The notes under the pieces were generated by a model, which had not been told where the DNA came from, ran no database searches, and saw only the letters and a program-made list of their open reading frames with translations. This document shows, in pieces, positions 28,354 to 37,058 of a DNA stretch of 64,000 nucleotides. The translations under genes were made by a program, and so were the position numbers. Source of the stretch: Pseudomonadota bacterium (GTDB taxonomy: Bacteria; Pseudomonadota; Gammaproteobacteria; Xanthomonadales; Ahniellaceae); the NCBI GenBank assembly GCA_022843465.1, contig JALHNO010000013.1, positions 98,138-162,137 of the forward strand. The letters are read 5' to 3'. Positions within the stretch are counted from its first letter, which is position 1. Every line of letters starts with the position of its first letter.

Positions 28354-30144
28354 ATGTTTCGATGGTTGCTGTCACTCTGCCTGACCCTGGGTGCAGTCGA
28401 ACAGGTGGACTCGGCCGCCGTGCCGGTCACGCCGTCGGAAGCGGATCGCCCGTTCATCGAACTCTACGAGCGCGAATGGCAATGGCGCCTGCGCGAGTAC
28501 CCGCAGTTGGCAACGGCGGTGGGCGTGCATGATTACGATGACCGCCTCGGCAGTTTCGATCTGCGCAGCCAGCGCGCACGATTGCGCCAACTCGTCAAAT
28601 TCAGGAAGGAGCTTGGGCAGCTGGACGTGGCTGGGCTCAGTCCACCACAGCGCATCAACCACGCCGTCTTTGCGGCCCAGCTCGACAACGCCATTGCTGC
28701 GCTGGAACTCGACGCCCATCTGATGCCGATGACATCGGACTCCAGTTTCTATGCCGACCTGGCGATGCTTCCCGATGTCCATCCCCGCAACAACGAGCGT
28801 GACTATCGCAATTATCTTGCCCGCTTGCGCGCGGTTCCGCGCTACCTGGACGAGCATACCGATCTGCTCAGGCAGGGGCTGGCGCGCGGCATGACCTTGC
28901 CCGCTGTGGTTCTGCAGGGACGCGAGGCGCCGATACGCGCCGTCGCCGAGGCGACCGACATCGAGTCGCTGGCGTTCTACACACCGTTTCAATCGATGCC
29001 TTCCACTATTCCGGAAACGCGCGCCAACGAATTGCGTGCCGAGGCGCGCGAGCTGATTCGCAACAAGCTTGTTCCTGCCTACGGCCGCCTGCTTCGGTAT
29101 TTTGTTTCGACCTACCAGCCAGGCGCGCGCAGGACCATCGCCGCGTACGACCTGCCTGGTGGTGCAGCGTATTATCGCCAGCAGATTCGCGAGTACACCA
29201 CGCTCGATCTGGATCCCGAGGCCATTCACCAGATCGGTCTGGGAGAGGTCGCGCGCATTCGTGCCGAGATGGACCAGGTCATCCACGATGCCGGCTTCGA
29301 GGGCGACTTCGCTGCCTTCCTCGACTTCCTGCGCAACGATCCACAGTTCTATGCGCGTACGCCGCGCGAACTGCTGATGCACGCCAGCTACTGGGCCAAG
29401 CGCATCGACGGGCTGTTGCCGAAGTATTTTTCGCAGTTGCCGCGTCAGCCCTATGGGGTCGCGCCGGTTCCGGCCGCGATTGCGCCGTATTACACAACGG
29501 GTCGTTACAACCCGGCGCCCGAGGGTGGCAACGGTGCGGGCTTTTACTGGGTGAACACGTGGAAGCTAGAAGCGCGGCCCCTGTACGCGCTCGCCGCACT
29601 GACCCTGCATGAGGCGGTGCCGGGCCATCACCTGCAGACTGCGCTGGCCAGCGAACAGGCCGCGCAGCCGGCGTTTCGGCGCTATGGCTACATCTCGGCA
29701 TTTGGTGAAGGCTGGGCGCTGTACGCCGAGCATCTTGGCGTCGAGATGGGGGTGTACGAAACGCCCTATGACCAGTTCGGAAGACTCACCTATGAAATGT
29801 GGCGTGCCGCCCGCCTGGTGGTGGATACCGGCATGCATGCCAAGGGCTGGACCCGTGAGGAGGCGCTCAGCTTGCTCCGCGAGAACACCGCCCTCAGCGA
29901 GCACGAGATCGCTACCGAGGTTGATCGCTACATCAGCTGGCCGGGCCAGGCGCTGAGCTACAAGCTCGGCGAACTGAAAATTCGTTCGTTGCGACAGTTG
30001 GCCGAAACCCGTCTGGGTGATCGATTCGACCTGCGACGCTTCCACGATGCGGTGCTGGCGCTGGGTTCGGTACCCCTGCCGGTGCTGGAGGCGCAGATTG
30101 CGCGCCATATCGACTCGGAACTGGCAGCCGCAGCCCGGCCCTGA
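28354..30144 (+). CDS. DUF885 family secreted metallohydrolase
   Basis: This 596-residue protein has a signal peptide (MFRWLLSLCLTLGAVEQVDSA) and the DUF885 fold. The zinc-binding motif HEAVPGHHLQTALA and the downstream EGWALYAEHLG give the HExxGHH-type arrangement with a distal Glu, as in M2/M32-related gluzincin peptidases. HEAVPGH (H-E-x3-G-H) is the family variant of HExxH. These exported proteins are predicted carboxypeptidases, with substrates mostly unknown. A GGAGG ribosome site precedes the ATG at 28354. The gene is monocistronic. Confidence 0.88.
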   Translation: MFRWLLSLCLTLGAVEQVDSAAVPVTPSEADRPFIELYEREWQWRLREYPQLATAVGVHDYDDRLGSFDLRSQRARLRQLVKFRKELGQLDVAGLSPPQRINHAVFAAQLDNAIAALELDAHLMPMTSDSSFYADLAMLPDVHPRNNERDYRNYLARLRAVPRYLDEHTDLLRQGLARGMTLPAVVLQGREAPIRAVAEATDIESLAFYTPFQSMPSTIPETRANELRAEARELIRNKLVPAYGRLLRYFVSTYQPGARRTIAAYDLPGGAAYYRQQIREYTTLDLDPEAIHQIGLGEVARIRAEMDQVIHDAGFEGDFAAFLDFLRNDPQFYARTPRELLMHASYWAKRIDGLLPKYFSQLPRQPYGVAPVPAAIAPYYTTGRYNPAPEGGNGAGFYWVNTWKLEARPLYALAALTLHEAVPGHHLQTALASEQAAQPAFRRYGYISAFGEGWALYAEHLGVEMGVYETPYDQFGRLTYEMWRAARLVVDTGMHAKGWTREEALSLLRENTALSEHEIATEVDRYISWPGQALSYKLGELKIRSLRQLAETRLGDRFDLRRFHDAVLALGSVPLPVLEAQIARHIDSELAAAARP

Positions 30145-30366
30145 TCCGATTCGCGGCCCTGATCCGAGCCCGTGCGACTGGCCCGGAATGGGTCTTGATC
30201 CAGGGTCCCGCGCTGTCGGTCACTCTGGTATGCGTATCGAGGAAAGTTGTTCAATACATTGATTATCAAGTGTTAATTGCGGGTCTTTCCCTTGTGATCC
30301 GGTTCGATGTCGCTGAGCCGGCTGCCTTCATGACGGCCCCTTACCAATGGCCTATGGCGATTCGTG

Positions 30367-30396
30367 GTTAGTGTTGTACATTACCAGCACACTAAC
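30367..30396. promoter_or_regulatory. 8-bp-arm palindrome upstream of the 70-residue ORF
   Basis: GTTAGTGT, 14 bases, ACACTAAC. It ends 15 bases before the ATG at 30412, so a bound protein would block transcription or translation start. Its left half shares GTGTTGTA with the palindrome at 4407-4432. An AT-rich stretch with the 11-bp palindrome TTGATTATCAA lies at 30259-30269 and may hold promoter elements. Confidence 0.5.
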
Positions 30397-30411
30397 TCAC
30401 GGAGCGCGATC

Positions 30412-30624
30412 ATGATCATCATCCAGAACACGGCCAACCTGATGTCGAACCCGGCACCGGCGGCTTCCGACGGTGGCGTGCTTGAAGTGCCGACGCAAAA
30501 GCTGGCCTTCGGTGATCGCTATCGGCCGCGCGAGGCAGGTACCGGTTACGGCGCCAGTAGTGGCTATGCCAGCAGCCGTCGCTATGCCGACAGCAGTGCT
30601 CCGCGCTACTTCAGCTGTGGGTGA
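30412..30624 (+). CDS. 70-residue hypothetical protein, Gly/Ser/Tyr-rich C-terminus ending in Cys-Gly
   Basis: This small protein starts at an ATG with a GGAGC site. The N-terminal half (MIIIQNTANLMSNP ... LEVPTQKLAFGDRYRPRE) is ordinary in composition. The C-terminal half is low complexity (GYGASSGYASSRRYADSSAP) and ends RYFSCG. There is no signal peptide or membrane helix. The layout, a leader-like half plus a Ser/Tyr/Gly/Cys tail, is compatible with a modified-peptide precursor or a disordered binding protein. No maturation enzyme is adjacent. I do not recognise a family. The RBS and the palindrome directly upstream support a real gene. The 78 bases to the next (convergent) gene hold a possible hairpin (GGTGG/CCACC). 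Confidence 0.6.
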   Translation: MIIIQNTANLMSNPAPAASDGGVLEVPTQKLAFGDRYRPREAGTGYGASSGYASSRRYADSSAPRYFSCG

Positions 30625-30702
30625 GTTGTGCGATCAGTCGCGCACCAGGATCGGTGGTGCCCCACCTGGAAGACGCCAGCGGATCTCGGGTTGCGGCTGG
30701 AC

Positions 30703-31113
30703 TCAGCGCTCAACCACGCTGGCTTCGGCACGAAAGTTCGCTGCGGCCTGTTCGTAGGCCGCTGCAGAAAATCCGCGGACGAGCCGATCCCCGGTCACCA
30801 GCACCGGTAGGGCGGGTTCGTCGAGTTGATCGAAGATGCGCTTGGCCTCGTCAGACTGGTCGATGACCAGTTCCTTGTAGGGCAACTGCTTCGACTGCAG
30901 CCACTCCCTGGCTTGCTTGCAGTACGGGCAGGTGGACAGACTGAACAGCAGGATGTCGGCATCGGCCTGGGCGAGCAGGGCGCGATGATCGGCCTTGAGC
31001 ACGGGCTGGGGCGCATTCAGATGCGCCACCAGCATGCTGCCGCCATAGCCGGCAAACGCACCTGCTGCAAAAAGGCCGATCAGCGCCAGCAGTACCAGCA
31101 GAATTCTACGCAT
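30703..31113 (-). CDS. Membrane-anchored glutaredoxin/thioredoxin-fold protein (CPYC)
   Basis: This 136-residue protein has an N-terminal membrane anchor (RRILLVLLALIGLFAAGAFAGYGG). A glutaredoxin-type domain (about 52-125) follows with redox motif STCPYCKQAREWL and the cis-Pro region in ALPVLVTGDRLVRGF. The orientation predicts the redox domain on the periplasmic side, where it would exchange disulfides. GGGAGAGAG lies before the ATG at 31113. The gene is 56 bases downstream of the six-cysteine peptide gene on the same strand, which suggests the pair act together. Confidence 0.82.
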   Translation of the reverse strand: MRRILLVLLALIGLFAAGAFAGYGGSMLVAHLNAPQPVLKADHRALLAQADADILLFSLSTCPYCKQAREWLQSKQLPYKELVIDQSDEAKRIFDQLDEPALPVLVTGDRLVRGFSAAAYEQAAANFRAEASVVER

Positions 31114-31169
31114 GGACTCTCTCCCGATGGGCGAGCGGGACCCGGCACGGTCCCGCTCACCGGATTGGC

Positions 31170-31385
31170 TCAACCGCAGGCGCGCAGGCAGGCGCTGAAA
31201 TACGAACGGCAACGATGGAAGCCGGGGAAGCTGCCTTCTGCAAGGCATGCCTGAAACTCGGCCGCACAGGCTCGGGTGCAGGCGTTGTTGGCGGCCGCTG
31301 CATTGCCGGCGTAACCCATGCCAACGCCCAGTCCAAGCACGACGGCGATGACCAGTGGGGTGACGAGCGTTCTGATTGACTGCAT
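31170..31385 (-). CDS. Small exported six-cysteine peptide
   Basis: This 71-residue product starts at an ATG with a strong site (GAGGAGAACACC). A signal peptide/anchor (MQSIRTLVTPLVIAVVLGLG to about residue 33) precedes a mature part of roughly 40 residues. The mature part holds six cysteines in a mirror-symmetric pattern: C-x3-C-x6-C-x11-C-x6-C-x3-C (NACTRAC, FQAC, HRC, FSAC, LRACG). Spacing of 3 and 6-7 on each side of a central turn suggests two helices stapled by disulfides, like twin-Cx3C hairpins. I know no named family for it. It precedes the membrane CPYC protein. Confidence 0.72.
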   Translation of the reverse strand: MQSIRTLVTPLVIAVVLGLGVGMGYAGNAAAANNACTRACAAEFQACLAEGSFPGFHRCRSYFSACLRACG

Positions 31386-31500
31386 GGTGTTCTCCTCGCT
31401 GAGTCCGGCGCGAAGTGCGCGGACACTACAGAGGCGTGTTGTCGTGCGGAAATGCGACATCCAGCGTCTGGCTTGTCAGCCGAGCAGACGCCCGCAGGGC

Positions 31501-32577
31501 TCAGGGACGCAGGATCAACTTGCCCACACTCAAGCCCGATTCGATCAGACGCTGTGCCTCGGCCGCCTGCTCAAGTGGGAAGGCGCGAATTGGCGGTGCC
31601 TGCAAGTTGCCTGCCTCGAACTGCTGCAGCAACCAGGTCATGCCACGGATCAGCCGCGGCTGCTGTGCCGACAGAAAACTCAGATTGCAGCCGATCACGA
31701 TGCGGTTGTGCCGCGTCATGTCCAGCGGATTGAACCGCGGCGTGCGCAGCCAATCCCAGGCCAGCTTGGGCCAGTTGGGTACGCCACGGCCGCGGCTCAA
31801 CATCGAGGCGAACCCGTATACGCAGAGCCGACCACTGGCGGCGAGATGGCGATAGCTCGCGCCCAGGGTGCTGACGCCATTGGCGTCGAAAATCGCATCA
31901 AAGCCGGCGGGCGCGATCTGCTCTGCGCGCTGCCAGAGATTTTCGGATTGCCGGTCAATCACCTGATTGCAGCCCATCTCCAGTGCTGTCGGTATCTTGT
32001 CGGGATTGCCGACCACACCGGTCACCTGACAACCGGCCAGTCGTCCAAGCTGGGCAAGCGCCGAGCCGACACCGCCCGCTGCCGAATGCACCAGCCAGCG
32101 CTCGCCAGCACGTGCCTGAGCGAGTTCGTGGACCATGAACCAGGCGGTCAGAAACACCGTGGGAATGGCTGCGCCCTGTTCTGCGCTCAGACCACTGGGC
32201 CGCGCGAAGACACGGTCGGCAGCGATCACCAGGTGGCTGCTGTAGCCGTCGAACAGGGTCAGGCCGATCACGGCGTCGCCCTCGCCAAAGCGGGTGACAC
32301 CAGCGCCGACGCGCAGGACACGCCCGCTGACTTCAAATCCCGGCGTGATCGGATAGCCGTGCAGCACGCGCGCGGATTCGTAGAGACCCATCCGGATGAT
32401 GCCGTCGGCATAGTTCACGCCGATCGCCTGCACCTCGATCAGGACTTGTCCGTCCCCGGGTTCGCCGGGATCAAAGCCTTCGAGTTTCAGCGCCGGATAG
32501 TCGCCCGGCCTGTGGATGCGGATTCTGCGGGCGTCGCGCAGTTCCGGCACTGGCAATTCAGCCGGCGCGGAATGCAT
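31501..32577 (-). CDS. Zinc-independent MDR oxidoreductase (quinone oxidoreductase/VAT1-like)
   Basis: This 358-residue medium-chain dehydrogenase/reductase lacks the catalytic zinc cysteines. It shows the QOR-type substrate loop (AIGVNYADGIIRMGLY), PGFEVSGRVLRVGAGV and the NADPH fold HSAAGGVGSALAQLGRLAG. The C-terminal region (SRGRGVPNWPKL) resembles VAT-1 homologues and synthesis-associated enoyl reductases. It likely reduces a quinone or enone with NADPH in the cytoplasm. Its start lies 20 bases inside the upstream SnoaL-like gene, indicating coupling. Confidence 0.88.
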   Translation of the reverse strand: MHSAPAELPVPELRDARRIRIHRPGDYPALKLEGFDPGEPGDGQVLIEVQAIGVNYADGIIRMGLYESARVLHGYPITPGFEVSGRVLRVGAGVTRFGEGDAVIGLTLFDGYSSHLVIAADRVFARPSGLSAEQGAAIPTVFLTAWFMVHELAQARAGERWLVHSAAGGVGSALAQLGRLAGCQVTGVVGNPDKIPTALEMGCNQVIDRQSENLWQRAEQIAPAGFDAIFDANGVSTLGASYRHLAASGRLCVYGFASMLSRGRGVPNWPKLAWDWLRTPRFNPLDMTRHNRIVIGCNLSFLSAQQPRLIRGMTWLLQQFEAGNLQAPPIRAFPLEQAAEAQRLIESGLSVGKLILRP

Positions 32578-33022
32578 CCAGCCCCTTGCGCGCCTGCGCC
32601 CGCACCTTGGTGCGCAGCAGCGGCGTCCATCCCAGAATCACCCCGACGGGCCCCAGGGCCTGGCGGCTCCAGCGCCAGAAGTCGAAGCGGTCGCGGTGGC
32701 GATAGATCCGGCCATCCTTGAACTCGAACTCGGCATCGATGATGTTGTGCACCTTGCGACCGGTGGTGGAAAACGTATACCAGGCCTCCCAATGCGCCCG
32801 GCCGCGACCGGCGTCGGCCTGCAGGTTGCGATACTCGACGCGCAGATCCTTGGCGCGCGCGCAGAGCATGCGCCACATGTCGCCGGGTTCACTGCCGCGC
32901 AGTTCGAACACCTCATCGCGGAACTCGGCCTCGGGGTGATAGCAGGCGGCCATGGCGTCGCCATCGCGCCGCTGGAACGCCTGGTAGAACGATTCCAGCA
33001 CGGCGTGATCAGACTCGGTCAT
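32558..33022 (-). CDS. NTF2/SnoaL-like protein
   Basis: This 154-residue protein has the NTF2-like cone fold pattern: ALESFYQAFQRRDGDAMA-type opening helices, CYHPEAEFRDEVFELRG, and the strand RIYRHRDRFDFWRWSRQALG near the end. Family members are small polyketide cyclases, isomerases or stress proteins, and the residues do not fix a reaction. The ATG at 33022 with AGGA upstream fits the family start better than the longer frame to 33094. It overlaps the oxidoreductase gene by 20 bases and is preceded by the decaheme gene 68 bases upstream on the same strand. Confidence 0.8.
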   Translation of the reverse strand: MTESDHAVLESFYQAFQRRDGDAMAACYHPEAEFRDEVFELRGSEPGDMWRMLCARAKDLRVEYRNLQADAGRGRAHWEAWYTFSTTGRKVHNIIDAEFEFKDGRIYRHRDRFDFWRWSRQALGPVGVILGWTPLLRTKVRAQARKGLDAFRAG

Positions 33023-33090
33023 GGCGTCATCCTGTCGAGGGGCGTTGCGCTGCAGGCTGCCGCGCAGGGCAGCGCAGCGCGGAGTGGGGC

Positions 33091-36000
33091 TCAATCCTGC
33101 GGCGCGATCCGGTTTGCCTTGTAGGGCAGTACCGGCGTCGTGATCCCCCGCGAACCATCGACATGATCATCGACGAACCACGGCTTGCCGTCCTTGTCGA
33201 GGTACAGCCGGCGCATCTCGGACTCGTTCATCGGGCGCGATCCGAGCCGACCGAGCACGGCGATCTGGCCACCAGTTTCGTCGACGGCACGGTCGCGTTC
33301 GAGTGCCCGCGACAGCGCGAGCGCCGGCTTGCGGGTCGGATAGCTGGCGATCAGTTCCGGCTTCGGGTCCGGGCTGTAGCCATAGAACTTCGGCTGTGAA
33401 TCCGGCGAAGTCAGTTGCAGCACCTTGAGTCCATTGGCGCCGTCGGCGACATAGGCAAACAGCGAGGCATTGGTCGAGGCCAGCATGATGTCGCGCGCAT
33501 CATCGAGGGTTCCGCCGGCATTGAATCGCTGATACAGGCTCGGTGCTTCCGGATTGGTGATGTCGATGATCACGATTCCTTCTGCACCGGCGGCGACATA
33601 GGCATAGGTACGGGCGACGTGGAGCTTGTAGGCCGTGGCAATCGGAATCAGCGCATCGGCGACCATGCGCGGGGCGTTGCGATCGGTGACATCGATGACC
33701 TCAAGTCCCCTGGCAGTGGTGACGAAGGCGTAGCGGAACTGCACCTGCACAGCGCGCGGATCATCGAGTGCCAGCTTGGCAACCAGGCGCGGTTTGAGCG
33801 CTTCGCTCATGTCCAGCACCACGACCGCTTGCGGCGTACTCGCATAGAAGGTGTTGCCGGCGATGGCGAGATGGCGGACTCCGTCGAGGACCCCGTTCTC
33901 GTTCCAGGTCAGCGCGCGCTCCAGGTGATTGTTGCGCGGGTCGCCGTCGGACAGTGTGTTCACATCAACCAGAATCAGTCCCTCTTCGGCATCGGTGATG
34001 AAGGCGTAGTTGTAGATGCTGGCGAATGGCTGCTCCTGATTGATGTCGCGGATCAGCTCACCCTGGTTGCGATCCGGATGGATTGGCTGGGTGGTTGGCA
34101 GCACCACGCAGGTCGCATTCTTCGATTCGATGTGGGTGTCCTGGCCGAGTTCAGAGGCGGGTCCGCTGATGATGCGTTGGCCGAAGCCCTTGTTGGCGAT
34201 CGAGGCGATGTCATAGACGCGCATGCCTTTGGCGCCCTCGGCGGTATAGAGGTATTCGCCGCGATGCTGCAGGCATTCCGTGGTGCCACTGCGATGTGCA
34301 TAGCCCTCTGCCAGGCGGCGCTCGGCATCGACATGCTTCTTGTAGCGGTCCGGGTAGGCGTAGCGCTGCAGATAGCTGCCGATCACCGACTGTGGTTCGT
34401 CCCACTCGGTAACGACCACGCCGCTTATTTCGCCATCGCCGCCTATCCAGGCATTGAAGCCGAGGAAATCCGCGTAGCGCGTGCCCTGCAACAGCAACTG
34501 CGCCATGATGGCGTTGTTGTCCTTGCTCTTGGCGAGGTGGCAGTCGGTGCAGGTCTTGGTCTCGCCGCGGCGTTCGGTGTGCGGGTAGTGGGGGGCAAAT
34601 GCCTGCGAGCTGAAGCCGGCCGCCGAGATCGGCGGTTGCTGGATGTAGATGCGCTCCCGGCTGCTGTTGGTCGATGACAGCACCAGGGCCGAACTCGAGC
34701 GAACCGGCGCGTACTTGTTGCCCTTGATCTCACCGTGTATGCCGAGCTGGAACATGTCGTCGCGCGCGACCTGCGGATTGTAGGTCGCAAAGTTGCGCGT
34801 TTCGCCACCCTCATAGTGGTTGCGCTCGGTCTTCCAGTTGGCCTGGATGGGCAGATGGCAACCGCCGCAGCTCGTGGTCCACGAGGTGTGGCAGGTGTAG
34901 CAGGTCATGGTGTCCTCACCGTGCGCCAGCTGGTCCCTGGCGATACCACTGCCGAACTCCAGGGTCTCGGTGTTGCGACTCATCGTGTGCGCGCGTGTCG
35001 CCTTGGCGTTGTAGGCAGGCGCGACGGGGTTGGCGACGTCCTTGAGCAGGGAGAGCTTCCACTCGAGCCCCGGCGTGCCCACCGAACGCTGGATCAGATC
35101 GCCGCCCATCCATTCAAAGCGCTTCTTGCCATCGGGATTGCGCAGCAAGGCCAGTTGCTTGCCCTTGGTCGAGGCAGCCGGTCCACTGGTCGAAAGGGTC
35201 GGGTACTCGCTGGCGGTGCCATGACAGTCCTGGCATTGGATTTCAACGCCTGCCATCACCTCGCCGACGATGTGGCCGTTGCCATGCGCGTCCTGCGCGA
35301 AATGGCAGTCGACGCACTGCATGCCAAGGTCGACATGGATCGAGCTGAGATGCACGGCCTTCTCGAATTTCTTCGGATCTTCATCGGAAACCTGGGCGCC
35401 CTCGGCGTCCAGCAGATTGCCCTTGCGGTCGCGCTTGAACACGGCGCGGAAATTCCAGCCATGACCGTGGTAGTCGGCAAACTGGGTGTCCTTGATGTCC
35501 TCGTTGAGCAGGGCGACATCCTTCAGGAACTTGCGGTCGCCCCAGTTGCCGCGGATCGCGGCCTCTTCCGGATTGTGCTTGTTGATGCGGTGGATTTCCG
35601 AGTCGCTGGGATATTTCTGCTGCTCGGGCCACATCTGCGGCGCCGCGGTTTCGTAGTCCCACATCGTGTAGCCCAGCATCGTATTGATGAACATGTTGGG
35701 TTGATGCATATGGCAGACCATGCACTGGCTGGTCGGGATAGCGCGGGTGAACTCGTGCTTGAGCGGATGCCCGGGTTCGCCCCTGGGGATGGTCGGGTCG
35801 GACTGCTGCGACGTGCCCGTATTGCCGAAGGCGGCATAGCCAGCCGAATGGCGCGGATCGCGGTCATTGGCATAGACGACATGGCAGGAGGTGCATCCCG
35901 AGGAGCGGTAGTCGCCGGGATTGTCATTGGTGCCGAGGAACCAGAGGTGCGGATCGTTCAGCCGCGTCTTGTGAATATTGAGCGCCGGGATGGCGACGCG

Positions 36001-36936
36001 CTGTCCGGTGCCGGGACCACGATTGGACTGCTTGAGGTCGGGGCGGCCGGGCTCTTCGAGGCGCTGGATCAGGCCCAGGGAATTGGGCAACCCGGTTTCC
36101 GGGAAGCTGCTGTTGATATTGCGGCCACCGCGTTCAAACACGCGGAACACATCGGCCGGCGGGATGGTTTCCCATGCAGGTAGCGGGAACAGCTCGGGCA
36201 GGATGCCGTACTTCTGCATTTCCGGTGTCACCGCGATCAGCGCCTTGACCGCATTCGGCTCGGATTCGCGAGTGTAGCTTTCACCGAGGTTGTAGCGCTT
36301 GTAGGGCAGGATACCGTTGTTGTAACTGGCACCGCCCCAGAGCATGGCGCTGGTCGCCATCAGGCTGCGTTCGCTGGCCTGGATGATCTCAAGATGGCAG
36401 CTGCCGCAAGACTCGCGGGCAATCCTGAGATCGCCGGGATTGATGAAGCGTACGAATTCCGGCGCTTCCTTGTTCAGATCGGCAAAGCTGCCCTCGGGAT
36501 TGCGGCTCTGCGGATAATTCCAGTTGGTCGGATAGCGCGGCAGCACGTGGGCCTGCTCCATCGCCGAGAAAATCGGATCAGCAGCATGCCCATCGTGGTC
36601 CTCACCGTGGTGCTCCTCACCATGCGCATCACTGGCGTATTGGACCGCAGTGCGGGCGTGGACCTTTGCACCCCCAGGGCGCATCACGCTGGCATTGCCG
36701 CCATGGCAGTCGGTGCAGCCCAATACCACCGCGCGCGAGGCGTGCATGGTGTGGTTGTCGGTCGGCGTGTGGCAACTGATGCAGCCGCTGCTCTTGGCAT
36801 CGGCCTCGGCCTGCGATTGCGATGCCGGCGCCGGCGGCGCGGTGGTGTAGGTGCGCGCGACGGGTTTTGCTTCTTCGCCCGCCAGGCTGAGCGGAAGACT
36901 GCACAGCACCAGCAGCAACAGGGTCGATCGAATCAT
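33091..36936 (-). CDS. Decaheme cytochrome c fused to an LVIVD beta-propeller
   Basis: This is a 1281-residue exported protein with signal MIRSTLLLLVLCSLPLSLAG. Ten CxxCH haem motifs occupy residues about 52-800 (first CISCH at 52, then CTDCH 74, CGSCH 177, CTSCH 348, CMVCH 405, CVDCH 541, CQDCH 568, CYTCH 679, CGGCH 690, CTDCH 796). Residues about 930-1200 hold six LVIVD-type blades (for example GMRVYDIAS, GLILVDVNTL, GLEVIDVTDRNAP, GIVIIDITNPEAP, GLKVLQLTS). The first part would store or carry electrons in the periplasm or on the cell surface; propellers usually bind partners. The frame runs on upstream to 37059, but ATG 36936 has a good site (CTGGAG). It is the third gene of the 40868-33091 cluster. 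Confidence 0.9.
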   Translation of the reverse strand: MIRSTLLLLVLCSLPLSLAGEEAKPVARTYTTAPPAPASQSQAEADAKSSGCISCHTPTDNHTMHASRAVVLGCTDCHGGNASVMRPGGAKVHARTAVQYASDAHGEEHHGEDHDGHAADPIFSAMEQAHVLPRYPTNWNYPQSRNPEGSFADLNKEAPEFVRFINPGDLRIARESCGSCHLEIIQASERSLMATSAMLWGGASYNNGILPYKRYNLGESYTRESEPNAVKALIAVTPEMQKYGILPELFPLPAWETIPPADVFRVFERGGRNINSSFPETGLPNSLGLIQRLEEPGRPDLKQSNRGPGTGQRVAIPALNIHKTRLNDPHLWFLGTNDNPGDYRSSGCTSCHVVYANDRDPRHSAGYAAFGNTGTSQQSDPTIPRGEPGHPLKHEFTRAIPTSQCMVCHMHQPNMFINTMLGYTMWDYETAAPQMWPEQQKYPSDSEIHRINKHNPEEAAIRGNWGDRKFLKDVALLNEDIKDTQFADYHGHGWNFRAVFKRDRKGNLLDAEGAQVSDEDPKKFEKAVHLSSIHVDLGMQCVDCHFAQDAHGNGHIVGEVMAGVEIQCQDCHGTASEYPTLSTSGPAASTKGKQLALLRNPDGKKRFEWMGGDLIQRSVGTPGLEWKLSLLKDVANPVAPAYNAKATRAHTMSRNTETLEFGSGIARDQLAHGEDTMTCYTCHTSWTTSCGGCHLPIQANWKTERNHYEGGETRNFATYNPQVARDDMFQLGIHGEIKGNKYAPVRSSSALVLSSTNSSRERIYIQQPPISAAGFSSQAFAPHYPHTERRGETKTCTDCHLAKSKDNNAIMAQLLLQGTRYADFLGFNAWIGGDGEISGVVVTEWDEPQSVIGSYLQRYAYPDRYKKHVDAERRLAEGYAHRSGTTECLQHRGEYLYTAEGAKGMRVYDIASIANKGFGQRIISGPASELGQDTHIESKNATCVVLPTTQPIHPDRNQGELIRDINQEQPFASIYNYAFITDAEEGLILVDVNTLSDGDPRNNHLERALTWNENGVLDGVRHLAIAGNTFYASTPQAVVVLDMSEALKPRLVAKLALDDPRAVQVQFRYAFVTTARGLEVIDVTDRNAPRMVADALIPIATAYKLHVARTYAYVAAGAEGIVIIDITNPEAPSLYQRFNAGGTLDDARDIMLASTNASLFAYVADGANGLKVLQLTSPDSQPKFYGYSPDPKPELIASYPTRKPALALSRALERDRAVDETGGQIAVLGRLGSRPMNESEMRRLYLDKDGKPWFVDDHVDGSRGITTPVLPYKANRIAPQD

Positions 36937-37058
36937 CGCAACACTCCAGGAAGCACGAGCGGGCCAGCACGATCCATTCCGGATCGAATCGGGCTGGGCT
37001 GAGCCCATACCCGCAACACAATCAACCGGTTCGGCACCAGGCCGGCCGCGGTCAGCCA

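Noticed and set aside
30259-30269. TTGATTATCAA as an FNR site
   Set aside because: The half-sites are right but the spacer is 1 base instead of 4, so it is unlikely to bind FNR.
33091-36936. Cytochrome assigned as OmcA/MtrC or MtrA homologue
   Set aside because: Haem count is similar, but spacing, size and the LVIVD propeller do not match those families.
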